Position numbers and translations under genes: made by a program | Part shown: piece by piece, positions 14,349 to 21,575 of the stretch | How positions within the stretch are numbered: position 1 is the first letter of the stretch | How the letters are laid out: each line of letters opens with the position of its first letter | The notes under the pieces: model-generated | Seen by the model: only the letters and a program-made list of their open reading frames with translations | The model's database searches: none | What the model was told of the DNA's origin: nothing | Source: Nocardioides sp. | GTDB lineage: Bacteria > Actinomycetota > Actinomycetes > Propionibacteriales > Nocardioidaceae | Direction of reading: 5' to 3' | Assembly (NCBI GenBank): GCA_029264225.1 | Contig: JARICB010000441.1 | Coordinates: forward strand, 1 to 23,624 | Length of the DNA: 23,624 bases

Positions 14349-14981
14349 GTGAATGAACGCCTTGTGTGGATCGACTGTGAAATGACCGGCCTGGACCTGG
14401 AGGCAGACGCTCTGGTCGAGGTGGCGGCCCTGGTGACCGACTTCGAACTCAACGTGCTCGGTGAGGGGATCGACGTCATCATCAAACCTCCACCTGCTGC
14501 CTTGGACCAGATGGTCGAGTTCGTGCGCAACATGCACGAGACGTCGGGGCTCCTGGAAGAGCTCGAGGCGGGTACGACGATGGCCGACGCCGAGCAGCAG
14601 GTGCTGGCCTACATCAAGGAGCACTGCCCCGACGGCAGCCGTCCGCCCCTGGGTGGCAACACGGTGGGGACCGACCGCGCCTTCTTGGCCCGCGACATGC
14701 CCGGGCTCGAGTCCTTCCTGCACTATCGCAACGTCGACGTGTCCTCCATCAAGGAGCTGGCCCGCCGCTGGTATCCGCGTACCTACTTCGCCGCCCCGGC
14801 GAAGCGTGGGAACCACCGGGCCCTGGCCGACATCCAGGAGAGCATCGAGGAGCTGCGCTACTACCGGGAGGCGGTCTTCGTCGCCCAGCCCGGTCTCGAC
14901 ACCGCAGCGGCGCGAGACCTCGCGGCCAAGCACGCGGGCACCATCACTGGTCTCGGCCCCGATTCCGAGACTTCACCCTGA
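14349..14981 (+). CDS. orn: Oligoribonuclease (3'-to-5' DEDDh exonuclease)
   Basis: A 210-residue enzyme of near-standard length. The DEDDh residues are all visible: D9 and E11 in VWIDCEMTGLD, D109 in GTDRAFLARDMP, and H156 with D161 in GNHRALADIQESI. Oligoribonuclease degrades two- to five-nucleotide RNAs, above all the dinucleotides pGpG and others, finishing mRNA decay and c-di-GMP turnover in the cytoplasm. The C-terminal 25 residues extend slightly beyond the E. coli enzyme, as is usual in actinobacteria. The GTG start at 14349 follows a TAGGGT -10 by 8 nt. It is divergent from the MauE-DsbA operon and followed by tRNA-His. Confidence 0.96.
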   Translation: MNERLVWIDCEMTGLDLEADALVEVAALVTDFELNVLGEGIDVIIKPPPAALDQMVEFVRNMHETSGLLEELEAGTTMADAEQQVLAYIKEHCPDGSRPPLGGNTVGTDRAFLARDMPGLESFLHYRNVDVSSIKELARRWYPRTYFAAPAKRGNHRALADIQESIEELRYYREAVFVAQPGLDTAAARDLAAKHAGTITGLGPDSETSP

Positions 14982-15027
14982 CTGTCCTACACTTCTCATC
15001 GGCCTCGCGCTCTGCGCGAGGACCATG

Positions 15028-15103
15028 GTGGGTATAGCTCAGCTGGTAGAGCGCCGCCTTGTGGTGGCGGATGTCGCGGGTTCAAGTCCCGTTACTCACC
15101 CCA
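15028..15103 (+). tRNA. tRNA-His (anticodon GUG)
   Basis: Acceptor GTGGGTA/TACTCAC with one G-U pair, D stem GCTC/GAGC, anticodon arm CCGCC-TTGTGGT-GGCGG (anticodon GTG), T arm GCGGG-TTCAAGT-CCCGT, discriminator C73 and encoded CCA. A G at 15027 can serve as the extra G-1 required for histidine identity. A stem-loop CCTCGCGC/GCGCGAGG (15003-15021) lies just upstream, and TACACT near 14990 is a possible -10. Confidence 0.95.
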
Positions 15104-15107
15104 ATTC

Positions 15108-15140
15108 GCAGAGCCCCGGTCAATGCGCCCGGGGCTCTGC
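15108..15140. terminator. Bidirectional terminator after tRNA-His, overlapping the kinase 3' end
   Basis: GCAGAGCCCCGG and CCGGGGCTCTGC form a perfect 12-bp stem around a 9-nt loop, followed by TGTTT on the plus strand. On the minus strand the stem encodes the last codons of the histidine kinase, and its TGA stop falls in the loop. Confidence 0.75.
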
Positions 15141-17189
15141 TGTTTCCGGAGCCTGCTCGACACGCGTCGGACATGGCAGCGAGACCGACATGATCGTGCC
15201 GACGTCCGGCTCCGACTCGACCCGGATGGAGCCGCCGTGCCGCTCCACGATGGCTTTGGCGATCGAGAGGCCCAGTCCGCTTCCCTGGATGGCGCGGTCG
15301 AGAGCGGTCGAGGACCGGAAGAACCGGGTGAAGAGTCGACCCTGCTCCTCGATCGGGATCCCGATGCCGGTGTCGCTGATCTCGATCAGGTAGTGGCCGT
15401 CCACGACAGCCAGCCGGGCTACGACACGGTCACCGGCGGTACTGAACTTCACTGCGTTGCCCATCAGGTTCACCAGCACCCGCTCGAGCTGGTCGCGGTC
15501 CCCGACAAATGGGGTCGCCCCGTGTGGCAGGACCTGGTGACACCGCACCCCGGCACGTTCGGCGGACGGGGTGACGACCTCGCAAGCCGCCAACATCACC
15601 TCACGCAGATCGAGCTCGACGTGCGCGCTGGCCAGGCCCCCCTCCTGGACCTGCGATAGCGCCAGCAGGTCGTCGATGAGCAGGAGCAGCCGTTGGCTGT
15701 TGCTGTGCACCCGCCCGAGCGCGTCGAGCTGGCGATCGTTCACCTCACCGAAGCCGCCGTCGGTGAGTACTTCCAGGTAGCCCATGATGCTGGTGATCGG
15801 GGTCCGCAGTTCGTGACTGACGGTGGAGACGAAGTTCTCCTTGACCCGGTCGACCTCACGCAGCCGCTCAACGGCGTCTCGTTCGCGGGCGAGGGCCTTC
15901 TCGAGGGTGAGCTGGGTACGCACCCGCTCGCTCACGTCTTCGGCCGTGGACACGTAGCCCACCACCACGCCCAGGTCGTCGAGGAGCGGGGAAAGGCTCA
16001 TCAGGTGGACCCGCCGTTCGCCGTCCTTGCGCACGAACTCGATCTCGAGCCCGCTCACCTCCGGGACCGCCATCGCCCGCGCGACCTCTCGATAGTCGTG
16101 TCTGACCCCGAGCAGGTCGGCGATCCGAGCAATCTCATCGTTGGTGTAGAACATGCTCGGCGGCTGCCCGAGCACCTCATGAAGCTCATAACCCAGCATG
16201 CTGACCGCTCCCGGGTTGAACAGCGAGATGCGTCCCTGGGCATCGGTGCCGATGATGGCGATGGCCGATGCGCTGTCCACCACCCGCTGAAGCTTGTTGG
16301 CCTCTGAGACCGCGCTTCGGCTGAGTTGACGTTGCCACCCCACCGCCACCGCGAACGGCACGCTGACCATGGCACAGGCCGTCACGAAGAAGGCGGTGGC
16401 CGGCAAGACCCAGGCGAGATGGTCAATCTTCACGAGGAAGCCGAATTCGCCGAGGCCCCTTACCCCCATGACGTTGGACAGGATGGCCGTTCCCAGGAGC
16501 GCCATGAGGGTGTCTCGCAACGGCAGCCGTCTGGCGAACCAGCTCAACGTCACTATCCACCCGACCGAGGCCAGGCTGCGGATGGGCCACGGCACGAACG
16601 AGCCCCCGATCCCGAGCACGATCAACGTCAGCCACAGCGCAACCCGCTCGCCCGCCTTCGCCTCTCCGGCATCGGACATGGTCCGCATGAAGAACGGCAG
16701 CAGGACCAGGTAGGAACTGAAGTGGCCCAGACCGGTAGCGACAACGGTAAGAGCCAGCCCACTGTCCAAGGTGGCCGGGCTGGCGATCGTAATGATGATG
16801 GTGCCAACCAATGCTCCCGCAGTGGCTGCCGAGAGGTACTGCCGGAAATTGGCGGACGTTTCAAGCCGGGGCGCGTCCCCGTCGAGGCACGTGCGACGCA
16901 GCATGGCAGCGGTTGCCATGGCGCCTACTCCGTGGGCCACCCCCCAGACTGCGGCGAGCAGCCATGCGTCCCCGGCCCCGACATGGGCGAGGGTGGTGGC
17001 CGACCAGACCAGTAGCGAGACCAGCCACCAAGTGCGGAGGCGGTTCATCAGCAGAATGCCCGCGGCCAGCCCGACGGGCGCAAACTCTCCGACGTCGAAC
17101 TCGGGGCGGGCAGCACTGACAGCTGCGTATTCGACCAGGCCATACAGCAGGATCAGCGCGGCGGTCCGCTGCCACACATTCACCTTCAC
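15120..17189 (-). CDS. MASE1-PAS sensor histidine kinase (orphan)
   Basis: A 689-residue kinase. Residues 1 to about 285 form eight or so membrane helices of the MASE1 sensor type, followed by a PAS domain (about 298-420) and a short coiled linker. A HisKA domain has the phospho-acceptor H459 in FVSTVSHELRTPITSI, and an ATPase domain has the N box NLMGNAVKFS (574-583, N578), G1 DTGIGIP (606-612) and G2 GSGLGLSIAKAI (636-647). It should autophosphorylate in response to a membrane or small-molecule signal, but no response regulator gene is adjacent, so its partner is elsewhere. GTG 17189 is placed by TACCCT at 17196-17201, 6 nt upstream. Its promoter interlocks with that of the divergent FAD enzyme. 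The end lies inside the terminator stem shared with tRNA-His. Confidence 0.93.
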   Translation of the reverse strand: MKVNVWQRTAALILLYGLVEYAAVSAARPEFDVGEFAPVGLAAGILLMNRLRTWWLVSLLVWSATTLAHVGAGDAWLLAAVWGVAHGVGAMATAAMLRRTCLDGDAPRLETSANFRQYLSAATAGALVGTIIITIASPATLDSGLALTVVATGLGHFSSYLVLLPFFMRTMSDAGEAKAGERVALWLTLIVLGIGGSFVPWPIRSLASVGWIVTLSWFARRLPLRDTLMALLGTAILSNVMGVRGLGEFGFLVKIDHLAWVLPATAFFVTACAMVSVPFAVAVGWQRQLSRSAVSEANKLQRVVDSASAIAIIGTDAQGRISLFNPGAVSMLGYELHEVLGQPPSMFYTNDEIARIADLLGVRHDYREVARAMAVPEVSGLEIEFVRKDGERRVHLMSLSPLLDDLGVVVGYVSTAEDVSERVRTQLTLEKALARERDAVERLREVDRVKENFVSTVSHELRTPITSIMGYLEVLTDGGFGEVNDRQLDALGRVHSNSQRLLLLIDDLLALSQVQEGGLASAHVELDLREVMLAACEVVTPSAERAGVRCHQVLPHGATPFVGDRDQLERVLVNLMGNAVKFSTAGDRVVARLAVVDGHYLIEISDTGIGIPIEEQGRLFTRFFRSSTALDRAIQGSGLGLSIAKAIVERHGGSIRVESEPDVGTIMSVSLPCPTRVEQAPETAEPRAH

Positions 17190-17195
17190 CCCGGG

Positions 17196-17201
17196 AGGGT
17201 A
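17196..17201 (-). promoter_or_regulatory. Leaderless -10 element for the histidine kinase
   Basis: Minus-strand TACCCT ends 6 nt before GTG 17189. Only 24 nt separate it from the opposing -10 at 17226-17231. Confidence 0.5.
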
Positions 17202-17225
17202 TCGGCAGTAGCGAGGCGATGCGTC

Positions 17226-17231
17226 TAGGTT
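17226..17231 (+). promoter_or_regulatory. Leaderless -10 element for the FAD oxidoreductase
   Basis: TAGGTT ends 7 nt before GTG 17239, which selects that start over the TTG at 17230 inside the hexamer. Confidence 0.5.
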
Positions 17232-17238
17232 GGCTCAG

Positions 17239-18819
17239 GTGAGCATCGGTGAGCATAGCTACGACGTCGCCATCGTCGGAGGCGGACACAACGGTCTCGT
17301 CGCTGCGGCCTACCTGGCCCGCGCAGGACTGTCGGTCGTCGTCCTCGAACGCCTCGCCCGCGTCGGTGGCGCCGCCGTGTCGGCCAGCCCGTTCGCGGGA
17401 CTGTCAGCCCGGCTCTCGCGTTACTCCTATCTGGTCAGCCTGATGCCCGAGTCGTTGATGGCTGACCTGGATCTGGACCTGTCCCTGGTGTCGCGCACAG
17501 TCGCCTCCTACACGCCGTACGTGCACGACGGACACCCCGCCGGACTGCTGGTCGAGCGCCCAGAAGGGCGCGCAACGCGAGAGTCCTTCGCCGCCCTGAC
17601 CGGGTCGGACCAGGAGTACGACGCGTGGCGCGAGTTCTATGCCGACGTAGCTGACCTGGCCCACACGGTGGCGCCGACGCTGATGCAACCACTCCCCCTC
17701 GCACGCGACCTGCGGGCCATCGTCGACCCAGGCATCTGGCGTGACTTCGTGAGCCAGCCGCTCGGCCACACCATCGAGCAGCGGTTCACCAACGACACCG
17801 TCCGCGGGGTCGTCGCTACAGACGCACTGATCGGCACCTTCGCCTCGATGGGCGCCGAGTCCCTCATCCAGAACCGCTGCTTCCTCTACCACCTGATCGG
17901 CAACGGCACCGGTGAGTGGCGGGTGCCGGTCGGCGGAATGGGCGCCGTCACCGACGCGTTGGGTCGCGCTGCCGACTCAGCGGGTGCCGACATCATCACC
18001 AGTGCGGGGGTCAGCCGGATCGAACCCGGCGCCGACACGGCCACCGTCGTGTGGCACGACGGCAGGCGTGAGCAGTCACTGACGTGTCGGCGAGTGCTCT
18101 CCGGGGTCGCTCCCTGGGTGCTGCGCATCCTGCTCGGGGAGGACGAGGACCCAGACGCCAAACCGGCCGGCTCCCAACTCAAGATCAATTTCCTGCTCGA
18201 TCGTCTCCCTGCACTGAAGTCGGGCATCGACCCGGCGCTCGCCTTCGCCGGCACCCTGCACCTCGGCGAGGACTACTCCCAGCTCGAGCGGGCCTACGTC
18301 GAGGCGGCAGCCGGGCAGGTGCCGAGCGCGATGCCCGGCGAGGTCTACTGCCACTCCTTGAGCGACCCCTCGATCCTCGGAGAACTGGCTGAGCGGGGAG
18401 GCCACACGCTGACCTACTTCGGCCTGCACACACCGCCCGCCCTCTTCGAGGGTCCAGGGGGCCAGCGGGCCAAGGATCTTGCCGTCGAGCGGGCGATCGC
18501 CTCGCTCGATCAGCATCTGACCGAGCCGATCCTCGGCTGTGTCACGACCGACAGCCACGGCCAGCCCTGTGTCGAGGCCAAGATCCCGCAAGACATCGAG
18601 AGCGACCTGGCCATGCCCGGGGGCCACATCTTCCACGGTGACCTCGAGTGGCCGTGGGCCCCCCAGCGGTCCCGGCTGGAGACTCCGGCCCAGCAGTGGG
18701 GCGTGCAGACCGACCACGATGTGGTGCTGCTGTGCGGCTCCGGAGCCCGCCGGGGCGGAGCCGTGTCCGGCCTGGGTGGCCACAACGCTGCGCAGGCGGT
18801 GCTCGCAGAACTCGGCTGA
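17239..18819 (+). CDS. Phytoene desaturase-like FAD-dependent oxidoreductase
   Basis: A 526-residue flavoprotein. The N-terminal dinucleotide-binding motif is VAIVGGGHNGLVAAAYLA (GGGHNG at 14-19) with the ribose-binding acid E37 in VVLERLARVGG, followed by a GGAA segment. A middle substrate domain and the C-terminal FAD-binding segment GSGARRGGAVSGLGGHNAA complete the phytoene dehydrogenase / PYROXD2-like (CrtI-related) fold. No other carotenoid gene is nearby, and CrtI-related proteins of this branch are often of unknown substrate, so a role in carotenoid synthesis is not implied. The GTG at 17239 is chosen from the leaderless -10. The gene is divergent from the orphan histidine kinase and is followed by tRNA-Lys. 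Confidence 0.87.
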   Translation: MSIGEHSYDVAIVGGGHNGLVAAAYLARAGLSVVVLERLARVGGAAVSASPFAGLSARLSRYSYLVSLMPESLMADLDLDLSLVSRTVASYTPYVHDGHPAGLLVERPEGRATRESFAALTGSDQEYDAWREFYADVADLAHTVAPTLMQPLPLARDLRAIVDPGIWRDFVSQPLGHTIEQRFTNDTVRGVVATDALIGTFASMGAESLIQNRCFLYHLIGNGTGEWRVPVGGMGAVTDALGRAADSAGADIITSAGVSRIEPGADTATVVWHDGRREQSLTCRRVLSGVAPWVLRILLGEDEDPDAKPAGSQLKINFLLDRLPALKSGIDPALAFAGTLHLGEDYSQLERAYVEAAAGQVPSAMPGEVYCHSLSDPSILGELAERGGHTLTYFGLHTPPALFEGPGGQRAKDLAVERAIASLDQHLTEPILGCVTTDSHGQPCVEAKIPQDIESDLAMPGGHIFHGDLEWPWAPQRSRLETPAQQWGVQTDHDVVLLCGSGARRGGAVSGLGGHNAAQAVLAELG

Positions 18820-18853
18820 GCCACCTCGATTTCATCCGATCGAGGACGGCGTG

Positions 18854-18859
18854 TAGGGT
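18854..18859 (+). promoter_or_regulatory. Probable -10 element for tRNA-Lys
   Basis: TAGGGT lies 31 nt before the mature tRNA 5' end, with TTCATC at 18831-18836 as a weak -35 at 17-nt spacing. Confidence 0.4.
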
Positions 18860-18890
18860 TTCGGTGTTGTCGCAGAGCATGTGAAGACAT

Positions 18891-18964
18891 GCGCCATTAG
18901 CTCAATTGGTTAGAGCAACTGACTCTTAATCAGTAGGTTCGGGGTTCAAGTCCCTGATGGCGTA
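18891..18964 (+). tRNA. tRNA-Lys (anticodon CUU)
   Basis: Acceptor GCGCCAT/ATGGCGT, D arm GCTC...GAGC, anticodon arm ACTGA-CTCTTAA-TCAGT (anticodon CTT), variable AGGTT, T arm CGGGG-TTCAAGT-CCCTG, discriminator A. CCA is not encoded. The terminal 1-72 pair is G-U rather than the usual G-C. Confidence 0.94.
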
Positions 18965-18971
18965 CAACGCG

Positions 18972-19003
18972 AAGAAGGCCGGCCCCGCGGGGCCGGCCTT
19001 CTT
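18972..19003. terminator. Strong bidirectional Rho-independent terminator
   Basis: A perfect 15-bp inverted repeat (AAGAAGGCCGGCCCC and its complement) around GC ends in TTCTT on the plus strand and in the mirror-image AAGAA run on the other. It ends tRNA-Lys transcription and that of the convergent PPOX gene, whose stop is at 19018. Confidence 0.88.
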
Positions 19004-19017
19004 GCATTCGTCGTCTC

Positions 19018-19521
19018 TCAGCTTTGGCTGACCGAGCTCGCGGTGGAACCGCCGAGGTCCATGGCCGGCAGCCCGAGTTTGCGGTGGTCCCAGGTCCGGG
19101 TCCGCTCGACGTCCAGGCGCACGACCACCCGGTTGTGCATCATGACGTCGAGGAACGGCCGCAGTTCGGGTGTGTACGGCGCGTTGTAGCGCTCGAAGAT
19201 GGCCAGGCAGACCCGCTCCAGCAATTGGGGGTCGTCCTCGACGATCACGCCCTGGCCTTCCATCGCCACGCCCCGCAGCGCGTCGTAGGTGTGTCCGGCC
19301 TCGACCAGGAACGACATCTTCGGGTCGCGACGAAGATTGACCACCTTCTGCGACTTCGGCTTGGTCTCGAGCCAGATGTGGCCCTCGAACCATGCGTACC
19401 ACATGCCGATCAGGTGGATCTGGCCCTGCGGACCCACCGTCGCGACCGTGGAGCTCCGCTGGGCGGAGAGAAAGTCGTCGACCTCGGTCTCGGACATGAC
19501 GATGGCATCGCGCTGCTTCAC
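19018..19521 (-). CDS. PPOX-class flavin/F420-dependent oxidoreductase
   Basis: A 167-residue split-barrel protein of the pyridoxamine-5'-phosphate-oxidase-like superfamily. The N-terminal part (FLSAQRSSTVATVGPQGQ, then HLIGMWYAWFEGHIWLET) and the middle (KSQKVVNLRRDPKMSFLVEAG, shown as KSQKVVNLRRDP and MSFLVEAG) follow the TIGR-type 'F420-dependent PPOX' pattern common in actinobacteria, with residues that bind the flavin phosphate. Such enzymes reduce flavin- or F420-linked substrates such as biliverdin or fatty acids, but the substrate of this one is not evident. GTG 19521 is placed by TAGGGT at 19529-19534, 7 nt upstream; a GTG 9 nt earlier overlaps that hexamer. Confidence 0.82.
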   Translation of the reverse strand: MKQRDAIVMSETEVDDFLSAQRSSTVATVGPQGQIHLIGMWYAWFEGHIWLETKPKSQKVVNLRRDPKMSFLVEAGHTYDALRGVAMEGQGVIVEDDPQLLERVCLAIFERYNAPYTPELRPFLDVMMHNRVVVRLDVERTRTWDHRKLGLPAMDLGGSTASSVSQS

Positions 19522-19528
19522 GCGCGCC

Positions 19529-19534
19529 ACCCTA
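19529..19534 (-). promoter_or_regulatory. Leaderless -10 element for the PPOX gene
   Basis: Minus-strand TAGGGT ends 7 nt before GTG 19521, with no ribosome site between. Confidence 0.5.
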
Positions 19535-19567
19535 GACGTCGGGGCCCAGTGGTGTGTGGGAAGTGGC

Positions 19568-19816
19568 TCAGCCGGCGATCTTGCGAATGATCGCGACCAG
19601 CACGATCACACCGACGACACCGCCGGCCACCTTGATGATGTTGTCGGTGCGCGGCGCCCCGGTCTCGAGATCGACGAAGTGCGACTTCATCGAGGTCACC
19701 TCGCGACTTACGATGGTCTTGGGGTTGGCACGGTAGGCGAGCTGGTCGATCGTGCCGGCAAGACGCTCGCGCGTCTCTTCGATCTCCCGCTCGAGCGAGT
19801 TCAGTTCGTTGGTCAC
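19568..19816 (-). CDS. DUF3618 small membrane protein
   Basis: An 82-residue protein. Its N-terminal half is a charged helix with the DUF3618 core LEREIEETRERLAGTIDQLAYRANPKT (shown as EREIEETRERLAGTIDQL and YRANPKT), and its C-terminus is one membrane helix (about 60-79). The family is common in actinobacteria and its function is unknown; the helical heptads suggest oligomerisation next to the membrane. The GTG start overlaps the stop of the CbiO gene (GTGA), so it can be read from the nickel ECF operon, but TAACCT (19823-19828) sits 6 nt upstream, inside the CbiO 3' end, and could give a separate leaderless transcript. Confidence 0.85.
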   Translation of the reverse strand: MTNELNSLEREIEETRERLAGTIDQLAYRANPKTIVSREVTSMKSHFVDLETGAPRTDNIIKVAGGVVGVIVLVAIIRKIAG

Positions 19817-20568
19817 GCTGGAAGGTTATCAATGGTGCGCGGGTCGAATCCCCACGGCAGTTCCAGCCGATGCGCCGACATCAACCCATCATCGGTCAAC
19901 ACATCGAACGTGGGTCCGTCGGCGACCACCACGCCGTCGCTCAGCACGACCGCACGTGGACACAGTTCGAGCGCGTAGGGCAGGTCGTGGGTGACCATCA
20001 GCACGGTGACGTCGAGACTGCGCAGGATGTCGGCGAGCTCGCGTCGGCTGGCGGGATCCAGGTTTGAGCTGGGCTCATCGAGCACCAGGATCTCCGGCTC
20101 CATCGCCAGCACCGTGGCAACTGCCACGCGTCGGCGCTGGCCGAAGGAGAGGTGGTGCGGCGGGCGGTCGGCGAAGTCAGCCATCCCGACCTGGTCGAGA
20201 GCGTTCATCACCCGCCGCTCGAGTGCCGGGCCCTTGAGTCCGAGGTTGGCCGGACCGAAGGCCACGTCCTGGCGCACGGTGCCGAGGAACAGCTGATCGT
20301 CGGGGTCCTGGAAGACGATGCCGACCCGGCGCCGAATCTCCTGGAGATGCTTCTTGGACACCGGCAGCCCGCTGACCGACACCGACCCGGCGCCTGCAGC
20401 AAGGATTCCATTGAGGTGGAGCACGAGGGTGGTTTTTCCGGCGCCATTGGGCCCGAGCAGCGCTACCCGCTCCCCTTCGTGGACGTGCAGGTCGACGCCG
20501 AACAACGCCTGGTGACCATCGGGATAGGCGTAGGCCAGGCCACGGACCTCCAACACCGGCGTACTCAT
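19813..20568 (-). CDS. cbiO: ECF transporter ATPase for nickel/cobalt (CbiO/NikO)
   Basis: A 251-residue ABC ATPase. Walker A GPNGAGKTT is at 39-47, the Q loop FQDPDDQ at 86-92 (the DPDDQ form is typical of ECF ATPases), the signature LSFGQRRR at 140-147, Walker B LVLDEPSSNLD at 161-171 and the switch H194 in MVTHD. It powers uptake together with the CbiM, PDGLE and CbiQ proteins encoded just upstream; one ATPase gene suggests a homodimer. ATG 20568 lies 21 nt after the cbiQ stop. The downstream DUF3618 start overlaps its stop. Nickel rather than cobalt is inferred from the Nur-like box ahead of the operon. Confidence 0.93.
   Translation of the reverse strand: MSTPVLEVRGLAYAYPDGHQALFGVDLHVHEGERVALLGPNGAGKTTLVLHLNGILAAGAGSVSVSGLPVSKKHLQEIRRRVGIVFQDPDDQLFLGTVRQDVAFGPANLGLKGPALERRVMNALDQVGMADFADRPPHHLSFGQRRRVAVATVLAMEPEILVLDEPSSNLDPASRRELADILRSLDVTVLMVTHDLPYALELCPRAVVLSDGVVVADGPTFDVLTDDGLMSAHRLELPWGFDPRTIDNLPA
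19823..19828 (-). promoter_or_regulatory. Possible internal leaderless -10 for the DUF3618 gene
   Basis: Minus-strand TAACCT within the last codons of cbiO ends 6 nt before GTG 19816. It may be coincidental because it is coding sequence. Confidence 0.35.
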
Positions 20569-20589
20569 ATGTCCATCATGACGGCTCGC

Positions 20590-21255
20590 TCATGGCAGCC
20601 GCCCCTCGTAGCCCCGAGAGAGCATGGCCAGGTGCACGCGCTCACCGCGCTCGTAGGAGCGGATGAACAACGCCCCCATCGCGCGAGCCAGCGTCGGCCA
20701 GTGCCGAGGCGAGCGCGGGTCGCAGCCGCGCGAGCGCATGGCCACCATCATCCGGCCGAGCTCAGCGGTCACTACGTCGAGGTAGCGCACCATGAAGCCC
20801 ATGATCTGCACGATCAGGTCGGGCATGCGCAAACGCTGCAGTCCGCGCAGGATGGCCTGCGGTTCCGTCGTCGCGGCCAGGGTCAGGGAGGCCAGGACCC
20901 CTATCGTCCCCTTGACCAGGAGTGCGATCCCCGCGTAGAGCCCCGGCTCCGAGACGGTGAGGCCCCACACCTCGATCCGCGGACCGTAGGAGATGAACGG
21001 CACCAGCACCGCAAAGATCGCGAAGGGCACCTCGATGATCATCCGCGGCGCCAGGTAGCCGAGCGGGACGCGAGAGAGCGCTACGACTCCCAGCAGCAGG
21101 GCTGCCTCGAGCGCGAACGCCGCATACCAGCCCCGCGGGGTGGCCACGACGACCAGCATGAAGGCCAGGAGCAGCAGCAATTTCAGGTGTGCCGGGGCGC
21201 GGTGGACCGGGCTGTGGCCGTGGAAGTGCAGCCGGTGGCCGTGACCGGCGCCCAT
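20590..21255 (-). CDS. cbiQ: ECF transporter T component (CbiQ/NikQ)
   Basis: A 221-residue membrane protein with five to six spans and the two cytoplasmic coupling motifs of ECF T components: AMRSRG (about 172-177) and LSRGYEG (about 212-218), which dock onto the ATPases. The N-terminus MGAGHGHRLHFHGHSPVH carries six histidines within 18 residues, likely a metal-gathering tail and another sign of a nickel/cobalt system. The ATG overlaps the preceding PDGLE-protein stop as TGATG, giving translational coupling. Confidence 0.92.
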   Translation of the reverse strand: MGAGHGHRLHFHGHSPVHRAPAHLKLLLLLAFMLVVVATPRGWYAAFALEAALLLGVVALSRVPLGYLAPRMIIEVPFAIFAVLVPFISYGPRIEVWGLTVSEPGLYAGIALLVKGTIGVLASLTLAATTEPQAILRGLQRLRMPDLIVQIMGFMVRYLDVVTAELGRMMVAMRSRGCDPRSPRHWPTLARAMGALFIRSYERGERVHLAMLSRGYEGRLP

Positions 21256-21575
21256 CAGAGTGTGCTGGTCGCTGGCTCGTCGTGGTGTCCGCGCCTGCGC
21301 AGGATCCAGAACAGGCCGGTGGACAGCACGGCCATCGTCAGCACGCCGAGGAAGCCGGCCAGGCCGCCACTGAGTCGCTCGTTGTCCACACCGCGGGTCT
21401 GGTAGTCGGCCAACGGGCTGTCGGAAGTGGCCGAATCCTGCGCCGAATTGAGGAAGCCGGTCTTCTCGGCGACGTACTCCAGACCATCAGGGTGCGAGCT
21501 GGCGTAGAAGCTGGCGACGCCAGCCACAAGCAGACAGACCAAGAGGCCCAGGGCAAGGAAGGTGCGGGTCTTCAT
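21255..21575 (-). CDS. PDGLE-domain metal transport protein (CbiN/NikN-like)
   Basis: A 106-residue protein with an N-terminal membrane helix (about 5-24), an external loop beginning SSHPDGLEYVAEKTGF with the PDGLE motif, and a second membrane helix (about 70-92) followed by a His-containing tail. PDGLE proteins stand in for CbiN or NikN beside CbiM/NikM and form part of the metal-binding S unit. ATG 21575 overlaps the cbiM stop as TGATG; GTG 21578, one codon earlier, is equally possible. The stop overlaps the start of cbiQ. Confidence 0.88.
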   Translation of the reverse strand: MKTRTFLALGLLVCLLVAGVASFYASSHPDGLEYVAEKTGFLNSAQDSATSDSPLADYQTRGVDNERLSGGLAGFLGVLTMAVLSTGLFWILRRRGHHDEPATSTL

